This document shows positions 12,301 through 26,219 of a DNA stretch of 64,000 bases, piece after piece. Position 1 is the stretch's first letter. The number at the start of each line of letters is the position of its first letter. This DNA comes from Symsagittifera roscoffensis (Eukaryota; Xenacoelomorpha; Acoela; Convolutidae): positions 25,315,254 to 25,379,253 of the forward strand of contig NC_087065.1 in assembly GCF_963678635.1 (NCBI RefSeq). The letters are read 5' to 3'. The notes beneath the pieces are model-generated. The model searched no databases, was not told where the DNA came from, and worked only from the letters and a program-made list of their open reading frames with translations. A program made the position numbers and the translations under genes.

Positions 12301-15300
12301 CAGTTTTCTTAAATGTCGTTTGCTCCCAATTGTCGCTTGCTCCCCATAGTCGTTTGCTCCCAACTGCCGCTTGCTCTCAGTTGTCGCTTGCTCCTACATG
12401 TGGCACGCTCCCAATTGTCGCTTTCTTCCAATTATCGGTTGCTCCTAATTGTGGCTTGCTCCCAAATGTCGCTTGCTCCCAATTGTCGCTTGCTCCCAAA
12501 TGTCGCTTGCTCCCAATTTCGCTCCCAATTGTCGCTTTCTTCCAATTATCAGTTGTTCCCAATTGTCGCTTGCTCCCAAATTTCGCTTGCTCCCAATTTC
12601 GCTCCCAATTGTCGCTTTCTTCCAATTATCAATTGCTCCCAATTGTCGCTTGCTTCCAAATGTCGCTTGCTCCCAATTTTCGCTTGCTCCCAAATGTCGC
12701 TTGCTCCCAATTGTCGCTGGCTGCCAATTTTCGCTTGCTCCCAGTTGTCGCTTGCTCCCGGTTGTCGCTTGCTCCCAATTGTCGCTGGCTCCCAATTGTC
12801 GCTGGCTCCCAATTGTCGCTTGCTCCCAATTGTCGCTTGCTCCCAGTTGTCGCTTGCTCCCAGCTGTCGCTTGCTCCCAGTTGTCGCTTGCTCCCAAATG
12901 TCGCTTGCTCCCAATTTCGCTTCCAATTATCAGTTGTTCCCAATTGTCGCTTGCTCCCAAATGTCGCTTGCTCCCAATTTCGCTCCCAATTGTCGCTTTC
13001 TTCCAATTATCAGTTGCTCCCAATTGTCGCTTGCTCCCAAATGTCGCTTGCTCCCAATTGTCGCTTGCTCCCAAATGTCGCTTGCTCCCAATTGTCGCTG
13101 GCTGCCAATTGTTGCTTGCTCCCAGTTGTCGCTTGCTCCCGGTTGTCGCTTGCTCCCAATTTTCGCTTGCTCCCAATTGTCGCTTGCTCCCAAATGTCGC
13201 TTGCTCCCAAATGTCGCTTGCTCCCAATTGTCGCTTGCTCCCAATTGTCGCTGGCTCCCAATTGTCGCTTGCTCCCAATTGTCGCTTGCTCCCAGTTGTC
13301 GCTTGCTCCCAGCTGTCGCTTGCTCCCAGTTGTCGCTTGCTCCCAAATGTCGCTTGCTCCCAATTTCGCTCCCAATTGTCGCTTTCTTCCAATTATCAGT
13401 TGTTCCCAATTGTCGCTTGCTCCCAAATGTCGCTTGCTCCCAAATGTCGCTTGCTCCCAATTGTCGCTTGCTCCCAATTGTCGCTGGCTCCCAATTGTCG
13501 CTTGCTCCCAATTGTCGCTTGCTCCCAGTTGTCGCTTGCTCCCAGCTGTCGCTTGCTCCCAGTTGTCGCTTGCTCCCAAATGTCGCTTGCTCCCAATTTC
13601 GCTCCCAATTGTCGCTTTCTTCCAATTATCAGTTGTTCCCAATTGTCGCTTGCTCCCAAATGTCGCTTGCTCCCAGTTGTCGCTTGCTCCCAGTTGTCGC
13701 TTGCTCCCAATTGTCGCTGGCTCCCAATTTTCGCTTGCTCCCAAGTGTCGCTTGCTCCCAAATGTCGCTTGCTCCCAAATGTCGCTTGCTCCCAATTGTC
13801 GCTTGCTCCCAATTGTCGCTGGCTCCCGATTGTCGCTTGCTCCCAGTTGTCGCTTGCTCCAATTGTCTCTGCCTCTCAATTGTTGTTTGCTTCCAGTTTT
13901 CTTAAATGTCGCTTGCTCCCAATTGTCGCTTGCTCCCCATAGTCGTTTGCTCCCAATTGTCGCTTGCTCTCAGTTGTCGCTTGCTCCTACATGTGACACG
14001 CTCCCAATTGTCGCTTCCTTCCAATTATCGGTTGCTCCCAATTGTCGCTTGCTCCCAAATGTCGCTTGCTCCCAATTGCCGCTTGCTCCCAAATGTAGCT
14101 TGCTCCCAATTGTCGCTGGCTTCCAATTGTCGCTTGCTCGCAGTTGCCGCTTGCTCCCAGTTGTCGCTTGCTCCCAATTGTCGCTGGTTCCCAATTTTCG
14201 CTTGCTCCCAATTGTCACTGGCTCCCAATTGTCGCTTGCTCCCAATTGTCGCTTGCTCCCAGTTGTCGCTTGCTCCCAGTTGTCGCTTGCTCCCAATTGT
14301 CGCTGGTTCCCAATTTTTGCTTGCTCTCAATTGTTGCTTGCTCCCAAATGTCGCTCGCTCCCAATTTTCGCTTGCTCCAAATTGTCGCTTGTTCCCAAAT
14401 GTCGCTTGCTCCCAATTGTCAATTGCTCCCATATGTCGCTTGATCTCAATTGCCGCTTACTCTCAATTATCGCTTGCTCCTACATGTGACGCGCTCCCAA
14501 TTGTCGCTTTCTTCAAATAATCGCTTGCTCCTAATTGTCGCTTGCTCCCAATTTTCGCTTGCTCTCAAATGTCGCTTGTTCCCAATTGTCGCTGGCTCCC
14601 AATTGTCGCCGGCTCCCAATTGTCGCTTGCTGCCAATTGTCGCTGGTTCCCATTTTTCGCTTGCCCCACTTGTCGCTTGCTCCCAAATGTCTCTGGCTCT
14701 CAATTGTTGTTTGCTTCCAGTTTTCTTAAATGTCGTTTGCTCCCAATTGTCGCTTGCTCCCCATAGTCGTTTGCTCCCAACTGCCGCTTGCTCTCAGTTG
14801 TCGCTTGCTCCTACATGTGGCACGCTCCCAATTGTCGCTTTCTTCCAATTATCGGTTGCTCCTAATTGTGGCTTGCTCCCAAATGTCGCTTGCTCCCAAT
14901 TGTCGCTTGCTCCCAATTTCGCTTGCTCCCAGTTGTCGTTCGCTCCCAATTGTCGCTTGCTACCAATTGTTGGTTGCTCCTAATTGTCTCTGGCTCCCAA
15001 CTTGCTTCCATTTGTCTCTTTCTCTCAGATGTTGCTTGCTCCTACATGTGACACGCTCCCAATGGTCGCTTTCTTCCAATTATCGGTTGCTCCCAATTGT
15101 GGCTTGCTCCCAATTGACGCTTGCTCCCAAATGTCGCATGCTCCCATTTGTCGCTTGCTCCCAATTGTCTCTGGCTCCCAATTTTCGCTTGCTGCCAGTT
15201 ATCGCTTACTTCCAATGGTCGCTTGCATCCAATTGTTGTTTTCTCCCAATTTTCGCTTGCTCCCAACTTACTCCCAATTGCCTCTTTCTCTCAAATGTCG

Positions 15301-16490
15301 CTTGCTTCCAATTGTCGCTTGCTACCAATTTTCACTTGCCCCCAGTTGTCTCTTGCTCCCAATTGTCGGTTGCCACCTATTTTAGCTTGTTCCTAATTGT
15401 TGCTTGCTCCCCACAGTCGTTTGCTCCCAATTGCCGCCGGCTCTCAGTTGTCGCTTGCTCCCAATTTCGCTCCCAATTGTCGCTTTCTTCCAATTATCAG
15501 TTGCTCCCAATTGTCGCTGGCTCCCAATTTTCGCTTGCTCCCAATTGTCGCTTGCTCCCAAAAGTCGCTTGCTCCCAATTGTCGCTGGCTCCCAATTGTC
15601 GCTTGCTCCCAGTTGTCGCTTGCTCCCAATTGTCGCTTGCTCCTAGTTGTCGCTTGCTCCCAGTTGTAGCTGGCTGACAAATGTCGCATGCTCCAATTTG
15701 TCGCTTGCTCCCAATTGTCTCTGGCTCCCAATTTTCGCTTGCTGCCAGTTGTCGCTTGCTTCCAATGGTCGCTTGCATCCAATTGTTGTTTTTTCCCAAT
15801 TTTCGCTTGCTCCCAACTTACTCCCAATTGCCTCTTTCTCTCAAATGTCGCTTGCTCCCAGTTGTCGCTTGCTCCCAGTTGTCGCTTGCTCCCAATTGTC
15901 GCTTGCTCCAATTTTTGTTTGCTTCCAATTGTCGCTTGCTACCAATTTTCACTTGCTCCCAGTTGTCTCTTGCTCCCAATTGTCGGTTGCCACCTATTTT
16001 AGCTTGTTCCTAATTGTTGCTTGCTCCCCACAGTCGTTTGCTCCCAATTGCCGCCTGCTCTCAGTTGTCGCTTGCTCCCAATTTCGCTCCCAATTGTCGC
16101 TTTCTTCCAATTATCAGTTGCTCCCAATTGTCGCTTGCTCCCAAATGTCGCTTGCTCCCAATTGTCGCTTGCTCCCAAATGTCGCTTGTTCCCAATTGTC
16201 GCTGACTGCCAATTGTCGCTGGCTCCCAATTTTCGCTTGCTCCCAAATGTCGCTTGCTCCCAAATGTCGCTTTCTCCCAATTGTCGCTTGCTCCCAATTG
16301 TCGCTTGCTCCCAAGTGTCGCTGGCTCCCAGTTGTCGCTTGCTCCCAATTGTCGCTTGCTCCTAGTTGTCGCTTGCTCCAATTTTTGTTTGCTTCCAATT
16401 GTCGCTTGCTACCAATTTTCACTTGCTCCCAGTTGTCTCTTGCTCCCAATTGTCGGTTGCCACCTATTTTAGCTTGTTCCTAATTGTTGC
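9395..16490. repeat. Long-range higher-order repeats of 2.1-2.4 kb
   Basis: The block that begins with the TTTTCTTAAATGTCGC marker recurs at about 9395, 11523 and 13906, offsets of 2128 and 2383 bp. The block at 12135 recurs at about 14535. At the right end the CCCCACAGTCGTTTGC block recurs at 15397, 16014 and 16484. These nested periods show repeated segmental duplication inside the satellite. Confidence 0.7.
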
Positions 16491-16639
16491 TTGCTCCCCA
16501 CAGTCGTTTGCTCCCAATTGCCGCCTGCTCTCAGTTGTCGCTTGCTCCCAATTTCGCTCCCAATTGTCGCTTTCTTCCAATTATCAGTTGCTCCCAATTG
16601 TCGCTTGCTCCCAAATGTCGCTTGCTCCCAATTTTCGCT

Positions 16640-18220
16640 TGCTCCCAAATGTCGCTTGTTCCCAATTGTCGCTGGCTGCCAATTGTCGCTGGCTCCCAAT
16701 TTTCGCTTGCTCCCAAATGTCGCTTGCTCCCAAATGTCGCTTGCTCCCAATTGTCGCTTGCTCCCAATTGTCGCTTGCTCCCAAGTGTCGCTGGCTCCCA
16801 GTTGTCGCCTGCTCCCAATTGTCGCTTGCTCCTAGTTGTCGCTTGCTCCCTGTTGTTGGCTGCCAATTGTCGCTTGCTCCCAGTTGTCGCTTGGTCCCAG
16901 TTGTCGCTTGCTCCCAATTGTCGCTGGCTCCCAATTTTCGCTTGCTACCAATTGTCGCTTGCTCCCAAATGCGGCTTGTTCCCAATTGTCGCTTGCTCCC
17001 AATTGTCGCTTGCTCCCAATTGTCGCTGGCTCCCAATTGTCGCCTGCTGTCAGTTGTCGCTTGCTCCCAGTTGTCGCTTGCTCCTAGTTGTCGCTTGCTC
17101 CCAGTTGTAGCTGGCTCCCAATTGTCGCTTGCTCCCAATGGTCGCTTGCTCCCAGTTGTCTCTTGCTCCCAGCTGTCGCTTGCCCCCAGTTGTCGCTTGC
17201 TCCCAAATGTCGCTTGCTTCCAATATCGCTCCCAATTGTCGCTTTCTTCCAATTATCAGTTGTTCCCAATTTTTGCTTGCTCCCAAATGTCGCTTGCTCC
17301 CAATTGTCGCTTGCTCCCAAATGTCGCTTGCTCCCAATTGTCGCTGGCTGCCAATTGTCGCTTGCTCCCAGTTGTCGCTTGCTCCCAGTTGTCGCTTGCT
17401 CCCAAATGTCGCTTGCTCCCAATTGTCGCTTGCTCCCAAATTCCGCTTGTTCCCAATTGTCGCTGGCTGCCAATTGTCGCTGGCTCCCAATTTTCGCTTG
17501 CTCCCAAATGTCGCTTGCTCCCAAATGTCGCTTGCTCCCAATTGTCGCTTGCTCCCAATTGTCGCTTGCTCCCAAGTGTCGCTGGCTCCCAGTTGTCGCC
17601 TGCTCCCAATTGTTGCTTGCTCCTAGTTGTCGCTTGCTCCCTGTTGTTGGCTGCCAATTGTCGCTTGCTCCCAGTTGTCGCTTGCTCCCAGTTGTCGCTT
17701 GCTCCCAATTGTCGCTGGCTCCCAATTTTCGCTTGCTACCAATTGTCGCTTGCTCCCAAATGCGGCTTGTTCCCAATTGTCGCTTGCTCCCAATTGTCGC
17801 TTGCTCCCAATTGTCGCTGGCTCCCAATTGTCGCCTGCTGTCAGTTGTCGCTTGCTCCCAGTTGTCGCTTGCTCCTAGTTGTCGCTTGCTCCCAGTTGTA
17901 GCTGGCTCCCAATTGTCGCTTGCTCCCAATGGTCGCTTGCTCCCAGTTGTCTCTTGCTCCCAGCTGTCGCTTGCCCCCAGTTGTCGCTTGCTCCCAAATG
18001 TCGCTTGCTTCCAATATCGCTCCCAATTGTCGCTTTCTTCCAATTATCAGTTGTTCCCAATTGTCGCTTGCTCCCAAATGTCGCTTGCTCCCAATTGTCG
18101 CTTGCTCCCAAATGTCGCTTGCTCCCAATTGTCGCTGGCTGCCAATTGTCGCTTGCTCCCAGTTGTCGCTTGCTCCCAGTTGTCGCTTGCTCCCAGTTGT
18201 CGCTTGCTCCCAATTGTCGC
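16640..18220. repeat. 791-bp tandem higher-order repeat, two copies
   Basis: Rare variants (CTCCCTGTTGTTGGC, CAAATGCGGCTTG, GCTTCCAATATCGC) occur in the same order at about 16836-17252 and 17627-18043, an offset of 791 bp. Confidence 0.75.
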
Positions 18221-19518
18221 TGGCTCCCAATTTTCGCTTGCTCCCAATTGTCGCTTGCTCCCAAATGTCGCTTGCTCCCAAATGTCGCTTGCTCCCAATT
18301 GTCGCTTGCTCCCAATTGTCGCTTGCTCCCAATTGTCGCTGGCTCGCAATTGTCGCTTGCTCCCAGTTGTCGCTTGCTCCCAATTGTCTCTGCCTCTCAA
18401 TTGTTGTTTGCTTCCAGTTTTCTTAAATGTCGCTTGCTCCCAATTGTCGCTTGCTCCCCATAGTCGTTTGCTCCCAAATGTCGCTTGCTCCCAATTGTCG
18501 CTTGCTCCCAAATGTCGCTTGCTCCCAATTTCGCTCCCAATTGTCGCTTTCTTCCAATTATCAGTTGTTCCCAATTGTCGCTTGCTCCCAAATGTCGCTT
18601 GCTCCCAATTGTCGCTTGCTCCCAAATGTCGCTTGCTCCCAATTGTCGCTGGCTGCCAATTGTCGCTTGCTCCCAGTTGTCGCTTGCTCCCAGTTGTCGC
18701 TTGCTCCCAATTGTCGTTGGCTCCCAATTTTCGCTTGCTCCCAAATGTCGCTTGCTCCCAAATGTCGCTTGCTCCCAATTGTCGCTTGCTCCCAATTGTC
18801 GCTTGCTCCCAATTGTCGCTGGCTCCCAATTGTCGCTTGCTCCCAGTTGTACCTTGCTCCCAATTGTCGCTTGCTCCTAGTTGTCGCTTGCTCCCAGTTG
18901 TAGCTGGCTGCCAATTGTCGCTTGCTCCCAGTTGTCGCTTGCTCACAGTTGTCGCTTGCTCCCAATTGTCGCTGGCTCCCAATTTTCGCTTGCTACCAAT
19001 TGTCGCTTGCTCCCAAATGTCGCTGGCTCCCAATTGTCGCTTGCTCCCAATTGTCGCTGGCTCCCAATTGTCGCTTGCTCCCAGTTGTTGCTTGCTCCCA
19101 ATTGTCTCTGCCTCTCAATTGTTGTTTGCTTCCAGTTTTCTTAAATGCCGCTTGCTCCCAATTGTCGCTTGCTCCCAATTGTCGCTTGCTCTCAGTTGTC
19201 GCTTGCTCCTACATGTGACACGCTATCAATTTTCGCTTTCTTCCAATTATCGGTTGCTCCCAATTGTCGCTTGCTCCCAAATGTCGCTTGCTCCCAATTG
19301 CCGCTTGCTCCCAAATGTAGCTTGCTCCCAATTGTCGCTGGCTGCCAATTGTCGCTGGCTCCCAATTGTCGCTTGCTCCCAGTTGTCGCTTGCTCCCAGT
19401 TGTCGCTTGCTCCCAATTGTCGCTTGCTCCCAATTTTCGCTTGCTCCAAATTGTCGCTTGTTCCCAAATGTCGCTTGCTCCCAATTGTCGCTTGCTCCCA
19501 AATGTCGCTTGATCCCAA

Positions 19519-22500
19519 TTGCCGCTTACTCTCAATTATCGCTTGCTCCTACATGTGACGCGCTCCCAATTGTCGCTTTCTTCCAATAATCGCTTGCTCC
19601 CAATTGTCGCTTGCTCCCAATTGTCGCTTGCTCCCAATTTTCGCTTGCTCCCAAATGTCGCTTGCTCCCAATTGTCGCTGGCTCCCAATTGTCGCTTGCT
19701 GCCAATTGTCGCTGGTTCCCAATTTTCGCTTGCCCCACTTGTCGCTTGCTCCCAAATGTCTCTGGCTCTCAATTGTTGTTTGCTTCTAGTTTTCTTAAAT
19801 CTCGTTTGCTCCCAATTGTCGCTTGCTCCCCATAGTCGTTTGCTCCCAACTGCCGCTTGCTATCAGTTGTCGCTTGCTCCTACATGTGGCACGCTACCAA
19901 TTGTCCCTTTCTTCCAATTATCGGTTGCTCCCAATTATCGCTTGCTCCCAATTGTCGCTTGCTCCCAATTTCGCTTGCTCCCAGTTGTCGCTTGCTCCCA
20001 ATTGTCGCTTGCTCCAATTGTCGTTCGCTCCCAATTGTCGCTTGCTGCCAATTGTCGCTTGCTCCCAATTGTCGCTTGCTCCCAATTGTCGCTTGCTCTC
20101 AGTTGTCGCTTGCTCCTACATGTGACACGCTATCAATTTTCGCTTTCTTCCAATTATCGGTTGCTCCCAATTGTCGCTTGCTCCCAAATGTCGCTTGCTC
20201 CCAATTGCCGCTTGCTCCCAAATGTAGCTTGCTCCCAATTGTCGCTGGCTGCCAATTGTCGCTTGCTCGCAGTTGTCACTTGCTCCCAGTTTTCGCTTGC
20301 TCCCAATTGTCGCTGGTTCCCAATTTTCGCTTGCTCCCAATTGTCGCTGGCTCCCAATTGTCGCTTGCTCCCAGTTGTCGCTTGCTCCCAGTTGTCGCTT
20401 GCTCCCAATTGTCGCTGGTTCCCAATTTTTGCTTGCTCTCAATTGTTGCTTGCTCCCAAATGTCGCTTGCTCCCAATTTTCGCTTGCTCCAAATTGTCGC
20501 TTGTTCCCAAATGTCGCTTGCTCCCAATTGTCGCTTGCTCCCAAATGTCGCTTGATCCCAATTGCCGCTTACTCTCAATTATCGCTTGCTCCTACATGTG
20601 ACGCGCTCCCAATTGTCGCTTTCTTCCAATAATCGCTTGCTCCCAATTGTCGCTTGCTCCCAATTGTCGCTTGCTCCCAATTTTCGCTTGCTCCCAAATG
20701 TCGCTGTCTCCCAATTGTCGCTGGCTCCCAATTGTCGCTTGCTGCCAATTGTCGCTGGTTCCCAATTTTCGCTTGCCCCACTTGTCGCTTGCTCCCAAAT
20801 GTCTCTGGCTCTCAATTGTTGTTTGCTTCTAGTTTTCTTAAATGTCGTTTGCTCCCAATTGTCGCTTGCTCCCCATAGTCGTTTGCTCCCAACTGCCGCT
20901 TGCTATCAGTTGTCGCTTGCTCCTACATGTGGCACGCTACCAATTGTCCGTTTCTTCCAATTATCGGTTGCTCCCAATTGTCGCTTGCTCCAATTGTCGT
21001 TCGCTCCCAATTGTCGCTTGCTGCCAATTGTCGCTTGCTCCCAGTTGTCGCTTGCTCCCAGTTGTCGCTTGCTCCCAATTGTCGCTGGTTCTCAATTTTT
21101 GCTTGCTCTCAATTGTTGCTTGCTCCCAAATGTCGCTTGCTCCCAATTTTCGCTTGCTCCAAATTGTCGCTTGTTCCCAAATGTCGCTTGCTCCCAATTG
21201 TCGCTTGCTCCCAAATGTCGCTTGATCCCAATTGCCGCTTACTCTCAATTATCGCTTGCTCCTACATGTGACGCGCTCCCAATTGTCGCTTTCTTCCAAT
21301 AATCGCTTGCTGCCAATTGTCGCTTGCTCCCAATTGTCGCTTGCTCCCAATTTTCGCTTGCTCCCAAATGTCGCTTGCTCCCAATTGTCGCTGGCTCCCA
21401 ATTGTCGCTTGCTGCCAATTGTCGCTGGTTCCCAATTTTCGCTTGCCCCACCTGTCGCTTGCTCCCAAATGTCTCTGGCTCTCAATTGTTGTTTGCTTCT
21501 AGTTTTCTTAAATGTCGTTTGCTCCCAATTGTCGCTTGCTCCCCATAGTCGTTTGCTCCCAACTGCCGCTTGCTATCAGTTGTCGCTTGCTCCTACATGT
21601 GGCACGCTACCAATTGTCCCTTTCTTCCAATTATCGGTTGCTCCCAATTGTCGCTTGCTCCCAATTGTCGCTTGCTCCCAATTTCGCTTGCTCCCAGTTG
21701 TCGCTTGCTCCCAATTGTCGCTTGCTCCAATTGTCGTTCGCTCCCAATTGTCGCTTGCTACCAATTGTTGGTTGCTCCTAATTGTCTCTGGCTCCCAACT
21801 TGCTCCCAATTGTCTCTTTCTCTCAGATGTTGCTTGCTCCTACATGTGACACGCTCCCAATGGTCGCTTTCTTCCAATTATCGGTTGCTCCCAATTGTGG
21901 CTTGCTCCCAATTGTCGCTTGCTCCCAAATGTCGCATGCTCCCATTTGTCGCTTGCTCCCAATTGTCTCTGGCTCCCAATTTTCGCTTGCTGCCAGTTGT
22001 CGCTTGCTTGCAATGGTCGCTTGCATCCAATTGTTGTTTTCTCCCAATTGTCGCTGGCTGCCAATTGTCGCTTGCTCCCAGTTGTCGCTTGCTCCCAGTT
22101 GTCGCTTGCTCCCAGTTGTCGCTTGCTCCCAGTTGTCGCTTGCTCCCAATTGTCGCTTGCTCCCAATTGTCGCTGGCTCCCAATTTTCGCTTGCTCCCAA
22201 TTGTCGCTTGCTCCCAAATGTCGCTTGCTCCAAATTGTCGCTGGCTCCCAATTGTCGCTTGCTCCCAGTTGTCGCTTGCTCCCAATTGTCTCTGCCTCTC
22301 AATTGTTGTTTGCTTCCAGTTTTCTTAAATGTCGCTAGCTCCCAATTGTCGCTTGCTCCCAATTGTCGCTTGCTCTCAGTTGTCGCTTGCTCCCAAATGT
22401 CGCATGCTCCCATTTGTCGCTTGCTCCCAATTGTCTCTGGCTCCCAATTTTCGCTTGCTGCCAGTTGTCGCTTGCTTGCAATGGTCGCTTGCATCCAATT

Positions 22501-24940
22501 GTTGTTTTCTCCCAATTGTCGCTGGCTGCCAATTGTCGCTTGCTCCCAGTTGTCGCTTGCTCCCAGTTGTCGCTTGCTCCCAATTGTCGCTTGCTTCCAA
22601 TTGTCGCTGGCTCCCAAATGTCGCTTGCTCCCAATTGTCGCTGGCTGCCAATTGTCGCTTGCTCCCAGTTGTCGCTTGCTCCCAATTGTCGCTTGCTCCC
22701 AATTGTCGCTGGCTCCCAATTTTCTCTTGCTCCCAATTGTCGCTTGCTCCCAAATGTCGCTTGCTCCCAAATGTCGCTTGCTCCCAATTGTCGCTTGCTC
22801 CCAATTGTCGCTGGCTCCCAATTGTCGCTTGCTCCCAGTTGTCGCTTGCTCCCAATTGTCTCTGCCTCTCAATTGTTGTTTGCTTCCAGTTTTCTTAAAT
22901 GTCGCTTGCTCCCAATTGTCGCTTGCTCCCAATTGTCGCTTGCTCTCAGTTGTCGCTTGCTCCTACATGTGACACGCTATCAATTTTCGCTTTCTTCCAA
23001 TTATCGGTTGCTCACAATTGTCGCTTGCTCCCAAATGTCGCTTGCTCCCAATTGCCGCTTGCTCCCAAATGTAGCTTGCTCCCAATTGTCGCTGGCTGCC
23101 AATTGTCGCTGGCTGCCAATTGTCGCTTGCTCGCAGTTGTCACTTGCTCCCAGTTGTCGCTTGCTCCCAATTGTCGCTGGTTCCCAATTTTCGCTTGCTC
23201 CCAATTGTCGCTGGCTCCCAATTGTCGCTTGCTCCCAGTTGTCGTTTGCTCCCAGTTGTCGCTTGCTCCCAATTGTCACTGGTTCCCAATTTTTGCTTGC
23301 TCTCAATTGTTGCTTGCTCCCAAATGTCGCTTGCTCCCAATTTTCGCTTGCTCCAAATTGTCGCTTGTTCCCAAATGTCGCTTGCTCCCAATTGTCGCTT
23401 GCTCCCAAATGTCGCTTGATCCCAATTGCCGCTTACTCTCAATTATCGCTTGCTCCTACATGTGAAGCGCTCCCAATTGTCGCTTTCTTCCAATAATCGC
23501 TTGCTCCCAATTGTCGCTTGCTCCCAATTGTCGCTTGCTCCCAATTTTCGCTTGCTCCCAAAAGTCGCTTGCTCCCAATTGTCGCTGGCTCCCAATTGTC
23601 GCTTGCTGCCAATTTACGCTGGTTCCCAATTTTTGCTTGCCCCACTTGTCGCTTGCTCCCAAATGTCTCTGGCTCTCAATTGTTGTTTGCTTCTAGTTTT
23701 CTTAAATGTCGTTTGCTCCCAATTGTCGCTTGCTCCCCATAGTCGTTTGCTCCCAACTGCCGCTTGCTCCCAGTTGTCGCTTGCTCCCAATTGTCGCTTG
23801 CTCCAATTGTCGTTCGCTCCCAATTGTCGCTTGCTACCAATTGTTGGTTGCTCCTAATTGTCTCTGGCTCCCAAGTTGCTCCCAATTGTCTCTTTCTCTC
23901 AGATGTTGCTTGCTCCTACATGTGACACGCTCCCAATGGTCGCTTTCTTCCAATTATCGGTTGCTCCCAATTGTGGCTTGCTCCCAATTGTCGCTTGCTC
24001 CCAAATGTCGCATGCTCCCATTTGTCGCTTGCTCCCAATTGTCTCTGGCTCCCAGTTTTCGCTTGCTGCCAGTTGTCGCTTGCTTGCAATGGTCGCTTGC
24101 ATCCAATTGTTGTTTTCTCCCAATTGTCGCTGGCTGCCAATTGTCGCTTGCTCCCAGTTGTCGCTTGCTCCCAGTTGTCGCTTGCTCCCAATTGTCGCTT
24201 GCTCCCAATTGTCGCTGGCTCCCAATTTTCGCTTGCTCCCAATTGTCGCTTGCTCCCAAATGTCGCTTGCTCCCAAATGTCGCTTGCTCCCAATTGTCGC
24301 TGGCTCCCAATTGTCGCTTGCTCCCCGTTGTCGCTTGCTCCCAATTGTCTCTGCCTCTCAATTGTTGTTTGCTTCCAGTTTTCTTAAATGTCGCTAGCTC
24401 CCAATTGTCGCTTGCTCCCAATTATCGCTTGCTCTCAGTTGTCGCTTGCTCCTACATGTGACACGCTATCAATTTTCGCTTTTTTCCAATTATCGGTTGC
24501 TCCCAATTGTCGCTTGCTCCCAAATGTCGCTTGCTCCCAATTGTCGCTTGCTCCCAAATGTAGCTTGCTCCCAATTGTCGCTGGCTGCCAATTGTCGCTT
24601 GCTCGCAGTTGTCACTTGCTCCCAGTTGTCGCTTGCTCCCAATTTTCGCTGGTTCCCAATTTTCGCTTGCTCCCAATTGTCGCTGGCTCCCAATTGTCGC
24701 TTGCTCCCAGTTGTCGCTTGCTCCCAGTTGTCGCTTGCTCCCAATTGTCGCTGGTTCCCAATTTTTGCTTGCTCTCAATTATTGCTTGCTCCCAAATGTC
24801 GCTTGCTCCCAATTTTCGCTTGCTCCAAATTGTCGCTTGTTCCCAAATGTCGCTTGCTCCCAATTGTCGCTTGCTCCCAAATGTCGCTTGATCCCAATTG
24901 CCGCTTTCTCTCAATTATCGCTTGCTCCTACATATGACGC
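19519..24940. repeat. Higher-order repeats with variable period (about 0.67-2.2 kb)
   Basis: The block with CGCTTACTCTCAATTATCGC followed by the TACATGTGACGCGC marker recurs at about 19519, 20562, 21232, 23426 and 24898. The flanking order CTTGCCCCAC then TCTCTGGCTCTC is the same in each. Between copies, whole blocks are present or missing, as expected from unequal exchange. Confidence 0.7.
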
Positions 24941-26219
24941 GCTCCCAATTGTCGCTTTCTTCCAATAATCGCTTGCTCCCAATTGTCGCTTGCTCCCAAT
25001 TGTCGCTTGCTCCCAATTTTCGCTTGCTCCCAAATGTCGCTTGCTCCCAATTGTCGCTTGCTGCCAATTGTCGCTGGTTCCCAATTTTCGCTTGCCCCAC
25101 TTGTCGCTTGCTCCCAAATGTCTCTGGCTCTCAATTGTTGTTTGCTTCCAGTTTTCTTAAATGTCGTTTGCTCCCAATTGTCGCTTGCTCCCCATAGTCG
25201 TTTGCTCCCAACTGCCGCTTGCTATCAGTTGTCGCTTGCTCCTACATGTGGCACGCTACCAATTGTCGCTTTCTTCCAATTATCGGTTGCTCCCAATTGT
25301 CGCTTGCTCCCAAATGTCGCTTGCTCCCAATTGTCGCTTGCTCCCAATTTCGCTTGCTCCCAGTTGTCGCTTGCTCCCAATTGTCGCTTGCTCCAATTGT
25401 CGTTCGCTCCCAATTGTCGCTTGCTACCAATTGTTGGTTGCTCCTAACTGTCTCTGGCTCCCAACTTGCTCCCAATTGTCTCTTTCTCTCAGATGTTGCT
25501 TGCTCCTACATGTGACACGCTCCCAATGGTCGCTTTCTTCCAATTATCGGTTGCTCCCAATTGTGGCTTGCTCCCAATTGTCGCTTGCTCCCAGATGTCG
25601 CATGCTCCCATTTGTCGCTTGCTCCCAATTGTCTCTGGCTCCCAATTTTCGCTTGCTGCCAGTTGTCGCTTGCTTGCAATGGTCGCTTTCATCCAATTGT
25701 TGTTTTCTCCCAATTTTCGCTTGCTCCCAACTTACTCCCAATTGCCTCTTTCTCTCAAATGTCGCTTGCTCCCAATTGTCGCTTGCTTCCAGTTGTCGCT
25801 TGCTCCCAATTGTCGCTTGTTCCAATTGTTGTTTGCTTCCAATTGTCGCTTGCTACCAGTTTTCACTTGCTCCCAGTTGTCTCTTGCTCCCAATTGTCGG
25901 TTGCCACCTATTTTCGCTTGTTCCCAATTGTTGCTTGCTCCCCCAGGTCGTTTGCTCCCAATTGCCGCCTGCTCTCAGTTGTCGCTTGCTCCTACAATTG
26001 ACACGCTCCCAATTGTCGCTTGCTCCCATTTGTCGCTGGCTCCCAATTGTCGCTTGCTGCCAATTGTCGCTTGCTCCCAAATGTCGCTTGTTCCCAATTG
26101 TCGCTTGCTCCCAATTGTCGCTTGCTCCCAATTGTCGCTGGCTCCCAATTGTCGCTTGCTGTCAATTGTCGCTTGCTCCCAGTTGTCGCTTGCTCCTAGT
26201 TGTCGCTTGCTCCCAGTTG

